Source: Nitrospira sp.
GTDB lineage: Bacteria; Nitrospirota; Nitrospiria; Nitrospirales; Nitrospiraceae
Reading direction: 5' to 3'
NCBI GenBank assembly: GCA_020853775.1
Contig: JADYYH010000008.1
Coordinates: 51,413-115,412, forward strand
Length of the DNA: 64,000 nt
Shown: positions 20,496 through 29,815 of the stretch, piece after piece
Numbering within the stretch: position 1 is the stretch's first letter
Layout of the letters: each line of letters opens with the position of its first letter
Position numbers and translations under genes: made by a program
The notes under the pieces: model-generated
Told to the model about the DNA's origin: nothing
Database searches by the model: none
What the model saw: only the letters and a program-made list of their open reading frames with translations

Positions 20496-20576
20496 GGCGG
20501 TTCCTCCCCAGCGTTATTACGGGAACCTGAGCCGCGGTCATCGCCCGGTGTGTCCTGTTCGCTTACGCATGACCAC

Positions 20577-20606
20577 ACTCTACAACATAATAGTTGCATC
20601 ATTCAA
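20577..20606 (-). promoter_or_regulatory. Putative sigma70-type promoter for the amino-acid catabolic operon
   Basis: Reading the minus strand, TTGAAT (20601-20606) and TAGAGT (20577-20582) are separated by 18 bp, about 80 nt upstream of the first gene. The match is moderate and the position is inferred from an AT-rich island in the 192-bp divergent spacer. Confidence 0.35.
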
Positions 20607-20623
20607 TATAGATTTTGTATTAT
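20594..20623 (+). promoter_or_regulatory. Putative sigma70-type promoter for the CADD-like/fadD operon
   Basis: Plus-strand TTGCAT (20594-20599) and TATTAT (20618-20623) with 18-bp spacing, about 65 nt before the start at 20688. It overlaps the opposing candidate promoter, so the two operons may be regulated together or compete. Confidence 0.4.
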
Positions 20624-20687
20624 TTGCTCATGAGGATGATGTTTCTCCACACACATGGGCGCCGCGGAACGAGAGCGGAGGTGCACG

Positions 20688-21446
20688 ATGTCGTTTTACG
20701 AACAAGTGCGCTCGGACGTGCTTCGACATGGCGCGATTCATAATTCTTACCTCGACCGTTTTTCTACCGGCGATCTGAGCGACCGAGAAGTTCGTGAGTT
20801 CGCCGTCGAGTTTTATAATTTCTCCCGCTTCTTTCCCCGCATCCTCGCCGCCCAGTTGGTCAACACCGAAGATGAAGCCGTTGCGGATGAGTTGACGAAG
20901 GTCCTCTATTCGGAACTCGGTGACGGCTGCGTCAAACATCGCCATGAGTTGTTGTATCGCAACTTCCTTCGATCGATGGGAATCGACATTCACCGCGCGA
21001 TGACCACCGCGATGCGGCCGACCACCAGGGCGTACATCGAAGGCATGGAGCATCTGTACAGCAGCGGCAATCACGCGATGGCCTTGGGGGCTTCTTTTGG
21101 TCTGGAGAATATGGCCATCACCATGTGGGACCATTTGATCCCGGGTCTGACGGTTTTGCAGGCTACGCGGTATGCGGATATGGACATGACCTATTTCGTT
21201 TTCCATCGCCAACTCGAATCTGAACATGAACGAGCGATGGAGCATGCGATCGGGGCCATCGATGGCGAAACGGGTGTCTCCCGCGCCCCGATGTCTGACG
21301 GGGAAAAAGACGACTTTCGTCGTGGCATGCATGCGGTGCTCGATTATCTCGAAGGGTTTTGGATGGGACTCGAACGGAAGCCGGTCGGAGCGGTGCAGTC
21401 ACGGCCGCGGCCGGTGCAAGGAATGGAACGCGAGTTGCGCGGGTAA
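20688..21446 (+). CDS. CADD/TenA-like heme-oxygenase-fold iron oxygenase (HDO superfamily)
   Basis: Helical protein of 252 aa related to CADD, PqqC and UndA. Candidate metal ligands appear in the HDO order: Glu76 and His84 (ELGDGCVKH), Glu140 (GLENMAI), then His173, Glu177 and His180 (HRQLESEH). The last three match the H-x3-D/E-x2-H spacing of CADD. Tyr21 in HNSYLDRF lines up with the tyrosine that chlamydial CADD sacrifices to make p-aminobenzoate; the CADD lysine partner does not appear conserved. The start is the ATG after GGAGG; an earlier in-frame ATG (20655) lacks a site. The stop is 32 nt before fadD. Confidence 0.78.
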   Translation: MSFYEQVRSDVLRHGAIHNSYLDRFSTGDLSDREVREFAVEFYNFSRFFPRILAAQLVNTEDEAVADELTKVLYSELGDGCVKHRHELLYRNFLRSMGIDIHRAMTTAMRPTTRAYIEGMEHLYSSGNHAMALGASFGLENMAITMWDHLIPGLTVLQATRYADMDMTYFVFHRQLESEHERAMEHAIGAIDGETGVSRAPMSDGEKDDFRRGMHAVLDYLEGFWMGLERKPVGAVQSRPRPVQGMERELRG

Positions 21447-21478
21447 CCTCCCTGATCGGGTCAGGGGTGGAGGGTCAG

Positions 21479-23188
21479 ATGCCGCGGCCTTGGATCAGCC
21501 GGTATGATCCCGGTGTCTCCGGTTCCTTCGACTATCCGGAATGGACGATTCCAGATCTGCTTCGGCGCTCCGCGTCACGATTTCCCGAATCGCCCGCCCT
21601 GTTTTTCTACGGCACACGAGTTTCTTTCCAGGAGTTGAACGAGCTGAGCACCCGCTTCGCATTGGCTCTGCGACGGCTGGGCGTTCAGACCGGCGACCGA
21701 GTTGCCCTCATGTTGCCGAATATCCCGCAAGCGGTGATGGCATACTATGGCGTGTTGAAGGCGGGAGCCGTTGTGACGCCGACGAACCCGCTGTATGTCG
21801 AGCGGGAAATCCAGGACCAGCTGAGTGATGCCGGCAGCGACACCATCGTCGCATTGGATCTGTTTTATCCCCGCATTCAAGCCATACGTGAACGCACCGG
21901 GTTGCCGCGCCGGATCATCATCACCAGCCTGAAAGATTTTCTCCCGCCCGTGAAACGATGGCTCTACCCGATCAAGGCACGTTGGTCGAACCGGTGGATT
22001 GCCGTTGAGAAGCAGCCTCCGGTGTATGACTTCTGTGACTTGCTTGAACGGGAGGACAACACAGGTGATGTCGAGCCCCTTCCAATCCTTGAACCAGGCG
22101 CGTTAGCGCAAATCCAGTACACCGGCGGCACAACCGGCACGCCCAAAGGCGTGATGCTCACGCATCGCAATGTGGTGGTCAATACCATGCAGGGCCGCTT
22201 CTGGTGTTCGAATTTCCGCGAGGGGAAGGAAGTGTTTCTCGGCGCCGTGCCATTCTTTCACTGCTACGGGTTGAACACCTGCCAGAATCTGGCAGTGGCG
22301 ACTGGTTCACAGATTATTCTGCTCCCGCGCTTTCACGCCGACGAGGCGGTGAAAGCGATCCAGCAACATCGCGTGACCATCATGTCCGGCGTGCCGATGA
22401 TGTTTTCGATGATGACCGACCTTCCGAACGTCCGCCGATACGACCTCCATTCAATACGAGTCTGTCTGTGCGGGGCGAGCCCACTCCCGGCCGAAATCCA
22501 GGACGCATTTGAACGATTGAGCGGCGTGAAAATTTCCGAAGGGTATGGACTGACCGAAGCCGGCCCTACGACACACTGCAACCCGGTCGAAAGCGACCAT
22601 CCTCCTGGTTCGATGGGATTACCGTTTCCGGATACCGAGGCGAGGATCGTCGACGAGGAGACCGGACTCAGAGAGCTTGCGGCAGGAGAGGCCGGTGAAT
22701 TGATTGTCCGCGGGCCCCAAGTGATGCAGGGATATTGGAACAAGGAGGCGGACACGCAGGCCGTATTGCGAGACGGCTGGCTCCATACCGGAGACATCGT
22801 CAGGCGGGACGCGCAGGGGTTTTTCTTTTTTCTCGATCGCAAGAAGGACGTGATCAAGCCCTGGGGCGAGACCGTGTATCCCCGGGAAGTCGAAGAAATT
22901 CTCTTCCAGCATCCGGCGGTGCACGAAGCGGTGGTGGTGGGCATTCCCGATCGTCACTACGGAGAAGCGGTGAAAGCGGTTGTCGTGCGAATCGAAGGAT
23001 CGTCCGTCACTGAGCGGGAGCTCATCGACCACTGCCGCGCGTCTCTGGCGCGGTTCAAGGTGCCGGTCGCCATTGAGTTTCGCTCCGAGTTGCCACGGAC
23101 CATCATCGGAAAAGTGCTGCGAAGGGCTTTGCGTGATAAGGCGGAGATTGCTGTCGGGAGTGCACAGGCGCCGCGTACAGCCGTGTGA
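21479..23188 (+). CDS. fadD: Long-chain fatty-acid-CoA ligase
   Basis: AMP-forming acyl-CoA ligase of 569 aa. It has the P-loop [38 protein letters not shown] and the C-terminal lysine region [15 protein letters not shown]. It activates fatty acids for the beta-oxidation genes that follow. ATG 21479 sits 5 nt after GGAGG; the open frame starts 120 nt earlier inside the preceding gene. The N-terminal [19 protein letters not shown] is typical of FadD proteins. The thiolase begins 19 nt after its stop, so the genes form one transcript. Confidence 0.93.
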   Translation: MPRPWISRYDPGVSGSFDYPEWTIPDLLRRSASRFPESPALFFYGTRVSFQELNELSTRFALALRRLGVQTGDRVALMLPNIPQAVMAYYGVLKAGAVVTPTNPLYVEREIQDQLSDAGSDTIVALDLFYPRIQAIRERTGLPRRIIITSLKDFLPPVKRWLYPIKARWSNRWIAVEKQPPVYDFCDLLEREDNTGDVEPLPILEPGALAQIQYTGGTTGTPKGVMLTHRNVVVNTMQGRFWCSNFREGKEVFLGAVPFFHCYGLNTCQNLAVATGSQIILLPRFHADEAVKAIQQHRVTIMSGVPMMFSMMTDLPNVRRYDLHSIRVCLCGASPLPAEIQDAFERLSGVKISEGYGLTEAGPTTHCNPVESDHPPGSMGLPFPDTEARIVDEETGLRELAAGEAGELIVRGPQVMQGYWNKEADTQAVLRDGWLHTGDIVRRDAQGFFFFLDRKKDVIKPWGETVYPREVEEILFQHPAVHEAVVVGIPDRHYGEAVKAVVVRIEGSSVTERELIDHCRASLARFKVPVAIEFRSELPRTIIGKVLRRALRDKAEIAVGSAQAPRTAV

Positions 23189-23207
23189 GATCCGAAGGGA
23201 GGCCACC

Positions 23208-24398
23208 GTGAAAGAGGTCGTGATTGCCGCCGCTGCACGAACTCCCATCGGCACCTTCGGGGGCGCACTGAAGGATCTTACGCCGCACAGGATGGGCGAA
23301 CTGGCGGTGCGTGAGGTGATCACGCGGGCCGAATTGGATCCCGGGCTCGTCGATGAAGTCATCATCGGCACGGTCGGACATACCAGCGACGCCTACAACA
23401 TCGCGCGCGTGATCGCGTTGATGGCCGGTCTGCCGGTACGGACTCCTGCCTATTCGGTGCAGCGCAATTGCGCATCCGGCCTCCAGCCCTTCGTGAATGC
23501 CTATCAAAACATTCAAAGCGAGGATGCGGATGTGCAGGTGGTCGGGGGAGTCGAGAGCATGAGCCGTGCCCCGTTTGTCTCACGGGATATGCGGTGGGGA
23601 AAGCGACTCCGTCACGCGGAATTTATCGACAGCATCTGGGAAGGATTGACGGACGCCTTTTGCGGTCAGTTGATGGGCCTGACAGCGGAGAACCTGGCGG
23701 AGGAATTCGGTATCAGTCATGAGGAGCAGGATCACTTTGCCGTGGAAAGCCACCGCCGGGCATTCAGAGCCATCCGTGAAGGACGGCTCAAAGATGAGGT
23801 GTTTCCGGTGATGGTTCCAAAATCGGTGGCCGGGCGGGAGGTCCCGCCGGTTGCCGTGACCCAGGATGAAGGGCCCAATGTGGGGTTGACCGAGCAGCAA
23901 CTGGCACTCTATCCGCCGCTGTTCAAGGAAGGCGGGACCGTAACGGCGGGGAACAGTTGTCCGCTCAATGACGGCGCGGCCGCCGCCATGGTCATGTCGG
24001 CCGCGCGCGCGCGTGATCTGACCTGCCGACCTCTTGGCCGCATCAAGAGTTACGCGTTTATTGGGGTGGAACCGACCCGCATGGGTATCGGACCGGCGGA
24101 AGCGCTGCCGTTGGCTCTCAAACGTGCCGGGATTACCCTGACGGATCTGGACCTGATCGAGGTGAACGAAGCCTTTGCCGCGCAGTACCTTGCCGTGGAG
24201 CGTGTCTTGGGACTCAAGCGGGATCTCGTGAATGTGAACGGCGGCGCTATCGCGCTGGGGCATCCGGTCGGCATGACCGGCACGCGCCTGGTCACGACGA
24301 TTCTCTACGAAATGAAGCGGCGTGGCGCGGCGCTGGGCGCGGTAGCCATGTGTGTCGGCGGCGGGCAGGGCGCCGCCATGGTGCTGGAGCAGGTATGA
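23208..24398 (+). CDS. fadA: Acetyl-CoA acyltransferase (beta-oxidation thiolase)
   Basis: Thiolase of 396 aa with the nucleophilic Cys in [31 protein letters not shown] and the second active-site Cys in MCVGGGQG. It starts at a GTG with GGGAGG 5 nt upstream, giving [15 protein letters not shown] as N-terminus; the frame upstream of this overlaps fadD and is not coding. It lies between fadD and the 3-hydroxyacyl-CoA dehydrogenase, so it is probably the beta-oxidation thiolase. The paralogue in the minus-strand operon is more likely dedicated to acetoacetyl-CoA. Confidence 0.9.
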   Translation: MKEVVIAAAARTPIGTFGGALKDLTPHRMGELAVREVITRAELDPGLVDEVIIGTVGHTSDAYNIARVIALMAGLPVRTPAYSVQRNCASGLQPFVNAYQNIQSEDADVQVVGGVESMSRAPFVSRDMRWGKRLRHAEFIDSIWEGLTDAFCGQLMGLTAENLAEEFGISHEEQDHFAVESHRRAFRAIREGRLKDEVFPVMVPKSVAGREVPPVAVTQDEGPNVGLTEQQLALYPPLFKEGGTVTAGNSCPLNDGAAAAMVMSAARARDLTCRPLGRIKSYAFIGVEPTRMGIGPAEALPLALKRAGITLTDLDLIEVNEAFAAQYLAVERVLGLKRDLVNVNGGAIALGHPVGMTGTRLVTTILYEMKRRGAALGAVAMCVGGGQGAAMVLEQV

Positions 24399-24403
24399 GA
24401 AAG

Positions 24404-24470
24404 AGCTGTGAGTCGTGAGTTTTGAGTGGTGAATGAGGAATGGGGCTGCCTGGCAACTCAACACTCAGCT
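24404..24470. repeat. Imperfect inverted repeat between thiolase and dehydrogenase genes
   Basis: The left arm AGCTGTGAGTCGTGAGTT (24404-24421) and right arm AACTCAACACTCAGCT (24455-24470) can pair with a few mismatches around a 33-nt centre made of TGAGT-like units. No T-run follows, so it is not a clear terminator. Confidence 0.45.
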
Positions 24471-24483
24471 TGGTGGTGACGCC

Positions 24484-25728
24484 ATGTATATCTACAAGGT
24501 CGGGGTGGCTGGTGCAGGCACCATGGGCGCGCAGATTGCACAAGTGGTGAGTTTTGCCGGTCTGCCGGTGGTGTTAGCGGATCGGGACGAATCTCTGGCG
24601 AGGCGAGGCGTCGACACAGTGCGGGCGATCTATCAGGCCCGCGTGGCGAAGGGCAAGATGACGCCCGAACAATTGGAAGAAAAGATGCTGCTGGTGACGG
24701 CCTCGCCCAATCTCGATGGGCTTCATGACGCCGATCTTATCATCGAAGCCGTGTCGGAAGAATTACCGCTCAAGCAGCGGGTGTTCCGGGAGCTGGACCG
24801 AATCTGTTCCCGTAGCGCCATTCTGGCCAGCAACACCTCCGCGCTGTCGATTTCGGCCATCGCGTCTGCCACCACGCGCCCGGGCAAGGTGATCGGCCTG
24901 CATTTTTTTAATCCCGCCTATGCGATGCCGCTGGTGGAGGTCATTCCCGGCCTGGGCACCGATCCGCAGACGGTCGATGATGTCGTCGGTTTTTCGGAGA
25001 GCCTCCGGAAACAGCCGGTCATCGTGAAGGAGTGCGCGGGGTTCCTCGTCAATCGATTGCTCTCTCCCTATTTGAATGAAGCGGTCTGGTGCCTCCAGGA
25101 CGGTGATGTCTCCATCAAGGAAATCGACCAGGACATGGTGGCCTTCGGCATGCCGGTCGGTCCGTTTGCCCTGTTGGATACCGTCGGATTGGACATCGCA
25201 CTCGACGTTGCGCGCATTCTGCACCGGTCGTATGGGCCCCGGATGGCGCCGGCGCCGCTGCTGGAGGCGTTCGTCAAGGCCGGACGGATCGGTATCAAGA
25301 CCGGGAAGGGGTTTTATGATTACGGCGTCGAGAAAGATAGCCTCGATGGAGATCTTGAACGTCTAAGAACGCAGGTGTGGCAGCTCAGTGGGCGGCAGCC
25401 GACGAAATGGAGTCGGTTGCGTCCTCTCTTGGCCATGGTGAATGAGGCGGTCATCGCGCTGCAGGAAGGTGTCGCCTCCGCGCGTGATATCGACCTCGCG
25501 ATGGCAGCGGGAACGGGATTTCCGAGCGAAAAGGGCGGTCCGCTGCATCTGGCTGATCACATCGGCATCGATCACGTGCTCCAGGAATTGGACGAACTCC
25601 AGGAGCGCGTGGGCATCCGGTTCTGGCCTGCTCCCATGTTGCGTCGCCTGGTGGATGCGGGGTTTACAGGGCAGGCGGCGGGCAGGGGATTTTTCTCCTA
25701 TGACCCAATCATGGCTCGAATGAGGTGA
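24484..25728 (+). CDS. 3-hydroxyacyl-CoA dehydrogenase with two C-terminal domains
   Basis: Protein of 414 aa with the N-terminal Rossmann motif GVAGAGTMGAQIAQ, LASNTSALSI and GLHFFNPAYAMPLVE (catalytic His). Two consecutive 3HCDH C-terminal domains follow, the first ending KTGKGFYDYG (about residue 285) and the second ending AAGRGFFSYD. This resembles the dehydrogenase part of FadB/FadJ without the fused hydratase, which is encoded separately just downstream. I start at ATG 24484 (MYIYKVGVAG); an upstream in-frame ATG at 24433 would add 17 atypical residues. It oxidises 3-hydroxyacyl-CoA to 3-ketoacyl-CoA. Confidence 0.9.
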   Translation: MYIYKVGVAGAGTMGAQIAQVVSFAGLPVVLADRDESLARRGVDTVRAIYQARVAKGKMTPEQLEEKMLLVTASPNLDGLHDADLIIEAVSEELPLKQRVFRELDRICSRSAILASNTSALSISAIASATTRPGKVIGLHFFNPAYAMPLVEVIPGLGTDPQTVDDVVGFSESLRKQPVIVKECAGFLVNRLLSPYLNEAVWCLQDGDVSIKEIDQDMVAFGMPVGPFALLDTVGLDIALDVARILHRSYGPRMAPAPLLEAFVKAGRIGIKTGKGFYDYGVEKDSLDGDLERLRTQVWQLSGRQPTKWSRLRPLLAMVNEAVIALQEGVASARDIDLAMAAGTGFPSEKGGPLHLADHIGIDHVLQELDELQERVGIRFWPAPMLRRLVDAGFTGQAAGRGFFSYDPIMARMR

Positions 25729-25735
25729 GGTTGCT

Positions 25736-26524
25736 ATGACGACCACAGCCGATTCCATGCTCGCTTGTCACCGGGATGGCGCGGTGGCAACTGTCACGAT
25801 TCACCATCCGCCGGCCAATACGCTCACGCCAGAACTGCTAGGCGAGCTCAGTCAGGTCTTCGAAGGGTTCGCCAAGGATGATGCGATCAAAGCGGTCGTG
25901 CTGACCGGCACGGGTCGGTTTTTTGTTGCAGGCGCCGACATTCGCCTGCTGGCCTCGATTGCCTCCTCGCAGCAGGGCGAATCCATCGCACGGCAAGGCC
26001 AGGCCATCCTGGACCGGATCGAATCCCTGGAGAAGCCCGTCATTGCGGCGATTAATGGCGTCTGTCTTGGGGGAGGCCTGGAACTGGCAATGTGTTGTCA
26101 CATCAGGCTCGTGGCGGAGGGCAGCCGATTGGGTCAGCCGGAAATCAATTTGGGGATCATGCCGGGATTCGGCGGAACACAGCGGCTTCCCCGGATTATC
26201 GGCCAATCCAAGGCGCTGGAACTGATCCTGACCGGTGATCCGATCTCGGCGCAAGAAGCGAAGTTGCTCGGATTAGTCTCTCAGGTCTTCCCGCCTGAAG
26301 ATCTCTTGCACCAGGCTCAAGGCCTGGCTCGAAAGATGGCCGCCAAAAGTTTGCCGGCTTTGCGCGCCTCGTTGCGTGCGATTCGCAGCGGTGCGGACAG
26401 CAGCCAGGCGGAAGGGTTAGCTGTGGAAGCGCGCCTGTTCGGCGGGCTGTGCGAGACAGAGGATAAACGGGAAGGTCTGGCTGCGTTTTTGGAGAAACGT
26501 CAACCGCATTTCATGGACCGTTAA
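25736..26524 (+). CDS. Enoyl-CoA hydratase
   Basis: Crotonase-family hydratase of 262 aa, 7 nt after the dehydrogenase. The oxyanion-hole segments are FFVAGADIRL and CLGGGLELAMCC, and both catalytic glutamates appear to be present (GGGLEL and GQPEINLGIMPGFGG). That is the classical enoyl-CoA hydratase pattern and differs from the LiuC-like paralogue at 6238-7083, which has lost the first Glu. It should hydrate trans-2-enoyl-CoA for the adjacent dehydrogenase. Confidence 0.92.
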   Translation: MTTTADSMLACHRDGAVATVTIHHPPANTLTPELLGELSQVFEGFAKDDAIKAVVLTGTGRFFVAGADIRLLASIASSQQGESIARQGQAILDRIESLEKPVIAAINGVCLGGGLELAMCCHIRLVAEGSRLGQPEINLGIMPGFGGTQRLPRIIGQSKALELILTGDPISAQEAKLLGLVSQVFPPEDLLHQAQGLARKMAAKSLPALRASLRAIRSGADSSQAEGLAVEARLFGGLCETEDKREGLAAFLEKRQPHFMDR

Positions 26525-26560
26525 GGTCTGTGCAGGCAACTCTGCCGATGAAAGGCTGTC

Positions 26561-27781
26561 ATGGCATCGGCATTCGGCAAGCGGGCCTTGGCCTTAGGCG
26601 GGGGCGGTTTCACGGGCTACCTCTTTGAGATCGGCGCCTTGACCGCATTGGATGACCTGTTCGAGGACGGGGTAACCATGAACGACCTCGATCTCTACGT
26701 CGGCGTCAGCGCGGGTGCGGCGGGCGTGTCCTTGATCGCCAATGGCGTGCGACCGCTGGACATCCTCGACACGAATCTCTCCGGTACGAGGCCGTATTAT
26801 TTCGATCATCGCAATGTGTTTTCTCCGGCCATCGGCGAGGGCCTCAAGACGTTCTGGCGCGTGACCCGCCAACTGGTTCCACTCCTGAAATATTATGTGC
26901 GGCACTATGGCGAGATGACGCTCATCGATCTGCTGGACAAGGCCCAGGATGCACTGCCGAGCGGCATCTACACACTCGAACCGTTCGCGCTCTACCTCGC
27001 CGGTCTGTACAAGGCCAAAGGCTTGAGCAATTCCTTCGCCGGCCTGTCGAAGGAGCTGTATATCCCGGCCATTGATCTCGAAACAGGCGAGAGTGTCATG
27101 TTCGGGGATGACGGCTGGCGAGAGGTGCCGATAGCCCGCGCGGTGACGGCCTCTTCGGCCGTTCCTATTTATTTCTGCCCGGTCCGTATCCAGGGGCGCG
27201 ATTATATCGACGCGGGAATCGGTCGCATGGCGTTCTTCGAAGTCGCTGTCCAAAAGCATGTGGATTTCATGATCATGATCAATCCCATGGCGCGCCCGCC
27301 TCAGCGCCGTCTGCCGGTAGATGTGCGAGACCTTGGCGGCAGGGTCGGCCGTCTGCGGGATCGGGGGTTTTTGTCCATCGGCGAACAGGCCTCGCGGATC
27401 AATTTTGACGCGCGCTTCTCCCAGGCCTTGGAACGGTTCCAGCACGACTATCCCGCCAAAGAAGTCCTGGTCATTTCGCCGGTGGAAGAAGATGCGCTGT
27501 TGTTCGAGCGCAGTTTTTTGAGTTACCGCGATCGGATCCACCTGCTGCGGGCCGGATATGTGTCAGTCATGACGTTGGTCAGGGATCATTTCGAGAGCGT
27601 CTCCGCGCAGTTTGCGTCGCACGGCATGGCCGTTTCGCGCGCGCGCTTCGAGGACCGCGCCGTGCAACGCCTCGACCGGCTCAATCACGTTGCATGCACG
27701 TCGGCCCCGCGTGTGGTGCCGAACGCAGCGGCATCTGTGCGTGTCGGAGGCGTCGGGGCCGCTTGGCGGAAGGCCCACTGA
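26561..27781 (+). CDS. Patatin-like phospholipase
   Basis: Patatin-domain serine lipase of 406 aa. It has the oxyanion loop LGGGGFTGY at residues 12-20, the nucleophile elbow GVSAGAAG (Ser50) and the catalytic Asp in YIDAGIG, giving the Ser-Asp dyad. No signal peptide is seen, so it is likely cytoplasmic or membrane-peripheral. Its place inside the beta-oxidation operon suggests that it releases fatty acids from lipids or storage esters for FadD. The last 30 or so residues look low-complexity and family-unspecific. The next gene starts 22 nt after its stop. Confidence 0.87.
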   Translation: MASAFGKRALALGGGGFTGYLFEIGALTALDDLFEDGVTMNDLDLYVGVSAGAAGVSLIANGVRPLDILDTNLSGTRPYYFDHRNVFSPAIGEGLKTFWRVTRQLVPLLKYYVRHYGEMTLIDLLDKAQDALPSGIYTLEPFALYLAGLYKAKGLSNSFAGLSKELYIPAIDLETGESVMFGDDGWREVPIARAVTASSAVPIYFCPVRIQGRDYIDAGIGRMAFFEVAVQKHVDFMIMINPMARPPQRRLPVDVRDLGGRVGRLRDRGFLSIGEQASRINFDARFSQALERFQHDYPAKEVLVISPVEEDALLFERSFLSYRDRIHLLRAGYVSVMTLVRDHFESVSAQFASHGMAVSRARFEDRAVQRLDRLNHVACTSAPRVVPNAAASVRVGGVGAAWRKAH

Positions 27782-27803
27782 CCCAGGGCGGCAGAAGGCC
27801 TTT

Positions 27804-29729
27804 ATGGCGAACAGAGACCGCATGTTTACGGGATCGCTCGCGGCGGCAGAAGCGGCGCGTGATACGCGGAGCTATTCGGGGTTTCTTTCCGGCCTGTTTG
27901 AGGGAAATGTCCGGCGGCATCTGTATACGCAGGCCTCACTTGTTGCCAGGAGCGACGCGGCGAGTGAGTTTCTCGACACCCTCCGCCACTTGCTCATTGA
28001 GAAAGTGGATCCCGAAACGATCGATAGAGAGGGCGCCATCGGCGAGGATGTGTTGGCTGCGTTGAAAGAGATGGGGGCGTTCGGCATCAAAATTCCACGC
28101 AGCTACGGCGGGCTCGGCTTCACGCAATCGGAATATCACGAGGCGGCGACGTTGCTGGGCAGCCATGATGCGGCCACCACCGTCCTCCTGTCGGCACACA
28201 ACTCGATCGGGGCGGCCGAACCGGTGAAATTGGTCGGGAACTCTGAACAGCAACAACGATTGCTGCCTCGATTGGCAAGGGGAGAAGTCTCCGGATTCGC
28301 GCTGACAGAAAAAGAGGCAGGTTGCGATATCTGGGATCTCAAAACCTATGCGATCCCCGTCCATGAAGATGGCGTGCTGGTCGGGTATCGGCTGACCGGC
28401 GAAAAGTTGTACACGACCAATGCCCCGCGCGGGCATCAGACATTCCTGGCGTCGTGGCTTGTCGTGATCGCACAGATCGTCGATGCGCCTGATGACATCC
28501 AGCGCCCCAAGGAAGAGCGGCGATTCGGTGCGTTTGTCGTCGAGACCCGGGCGCGAGGCTGCACCTGCACGCGTCTCAGCTTTATGGGCGTGCGCGGCAT
28601 CTATAACGGCCAGGTGCATTTGCGAGACGTGTGGGTGCCGGTCGCGGACCGGCTCGGAGCAGAGGGTGAGGGGCTGCGACGCGCCCTGGAAAGTCTCACC
28701 GTGGGGAGACTCACGCTTCCCGCCGCCTGCTTGGGGAATCTCAAACAATGTCTCTGGCTGGCTCGTCTGCGCGCGAAGCAGCGTGTGCAATACGATCGCT
28801 CGATCGGCGAACACACCGATATCGGCGCGAAGATCGTGCTGATGGCCTCGCGCGTGCTCGCGTTGGAAGCGATCGTGAAGATCACCGGCATCTGGGCCGA
28901 TACGAAGCAGGATGTGCGGCTAGAGTCTGCGGCCGCCAAAATCCTGGCGACGGAATGGCTCCTGGAATCGTTGCTCGATCTGTTCCGCATCTATGGCGGG
29001 CGTGCATTTGAGACACCGGATTCCTTGCGTCTGCATGGCGACCTGCCGGCGCCGATCGAGCGGATGATACGGGACGCGCTCATCAACGTGATTTGGGAGG
29101 GCAGCAATGGCATCCTGACGCTCTGGATCGGGAGAGAGGGGCTGTCCCGGTATTTTACCCATGGCCAGGCGTTCCTCGACGTTCACATCGCCGACATGGT
29201 GCGGGCGACTCCGTTCTTCGTCAACGCGGCGGTAAGATCCCTAGCCGGGATGTCGGTCTTTGAGAAACAGGATTCTGAGACCGGTTCATTCGATCCCAGG
29301 TGGGAGCGTTTCGTGGCGCGAAAGAGTCGCGACCTGGCACGCACGACGTTATGGGTGGCGGCGAGACACCGGCAGGCGCTGGCACGAAAGCAACGGTTGA
29401 TGACCCGTCTGGTAAGCGCCGCCATGCATCTCTTTGCCGTCGAAACAGTGCTGTGGTACAAGTCACGGCCAGAGCAGCAGGGCAAGGCGTATATGGAGCG
29501 CCTCGTCAGCTATTTCTGTTCGAGAACCAGCGCCGTATTTGATCCCGAGCCGTTACTCTCATGGCGGACGTCGCCGTGGGACGATGATTCCACCCTGTAT
29601 CTCCTGGCGAAAGCCATTCTGTCGGGGCAAGCCGAGTGGCTGGAAGAGGGCATCATTCCTTGTCGCGCGGTCGAAAAGGAACTGGCGCCCAACGAGGAAC
29701 GGATGGTTGGGGCGTCTGCGAGGGGATGA
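27804..29729 (+). CDS. Large acyl-CoA dehydrogenase (VLCAD/ACAD9-like)
   Basis: FAD-dependent acyl-CoA dehydrogenase of 641 aa, larger than the 380-residue short-chain enzymes and similar in size to VLCAD/ACAD9. The N-terminal helical domain has IPRSYGGLGFTQSEYHEAA; the middle domain has SGFALTEKEAGCD, TGEKLYTTNAPRG and GVRGIYNGQVHLRDV. The C-terminal domain includes IYGGRAFET and NVIWEGSNGILTLWIGREGL, which contains the likely catalytic-base region. An extra C-terminal helical part of about 170 residues follows. Start ATG 27804 is the first in-frame ATG after the patatin gene. It provides the first step of beta-oxidation. Confidence 0.87.
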   Translation: MANRDRMFTGSLAAAEAARDTRSYSGFLSGLFEGNVRRHLYTQASLVARSDAASEFLDTLRHLLIEKVDPETIDREGAIGEDVLAALKEMGAFGIKIPRSYGGLGFTQSEYHEAATLLGSHDAATTVLLSAHNSIGAAEPVKLVGNSEQQQRLLPRLARGEVSGFALTEKEAGCDIWDLKTYAIPVHEDGVLVGYRLTGEKLYTTNAPRGHQTFLASWLVVIAQIVDAPDDIQRPKEERRFGAFVVETRARGCTCTRLSFMGVRGIYNGQVHLRDVWVPVADRLGAEGEGLRRALESLTVGRLTLPAACLGNLKQCLWLARLRAKQRVQYDRSIGEHTDIGAKIVLMASRVLALEAIVKITGIWADTKQDVRLESAAAKILATEWLLESLLDLFRIYGGRAFETPDSLRLHGDLPAPIERMIRDALINVIWEGSNGILTLWIGREGLSRYFTHGQAFLDVHIADMVRATPFFVNAAVRSLAGMSVFEKQDSETGSFDPRWERFVARKSRDLARTTLWVAARHRQALARKQRLMTRLVSAAMHLFAVETVLWYKSRPEQQGKAYMERLVSYFCSRTSAVFDPEPLLSWRTSPWDDDSTLYLLAKAILSGQAEWLEEGIIPCRAVEKELAPNEERMVGASARG

Positions 29730-29815
29730 ACCGGGCGTATCGGCCGGTTGTGATGGATGAACGGTGCGTCTGTGCATCGCCGGTTCAGTGAAGATCACGA
29801 GTGGCCGGGAGCGAC

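Noticed and set aside
29726..29791. 21-codon frame between the acyl-CoA dehydrogenase and the HTH gene, considered as a TnaC-like leader peptide for tnaA.
   Set aside because: It contains no tryptophan, and its start directly abuts the AGGGG with no spacing, so there is no support for a leader-peptide mechanism.
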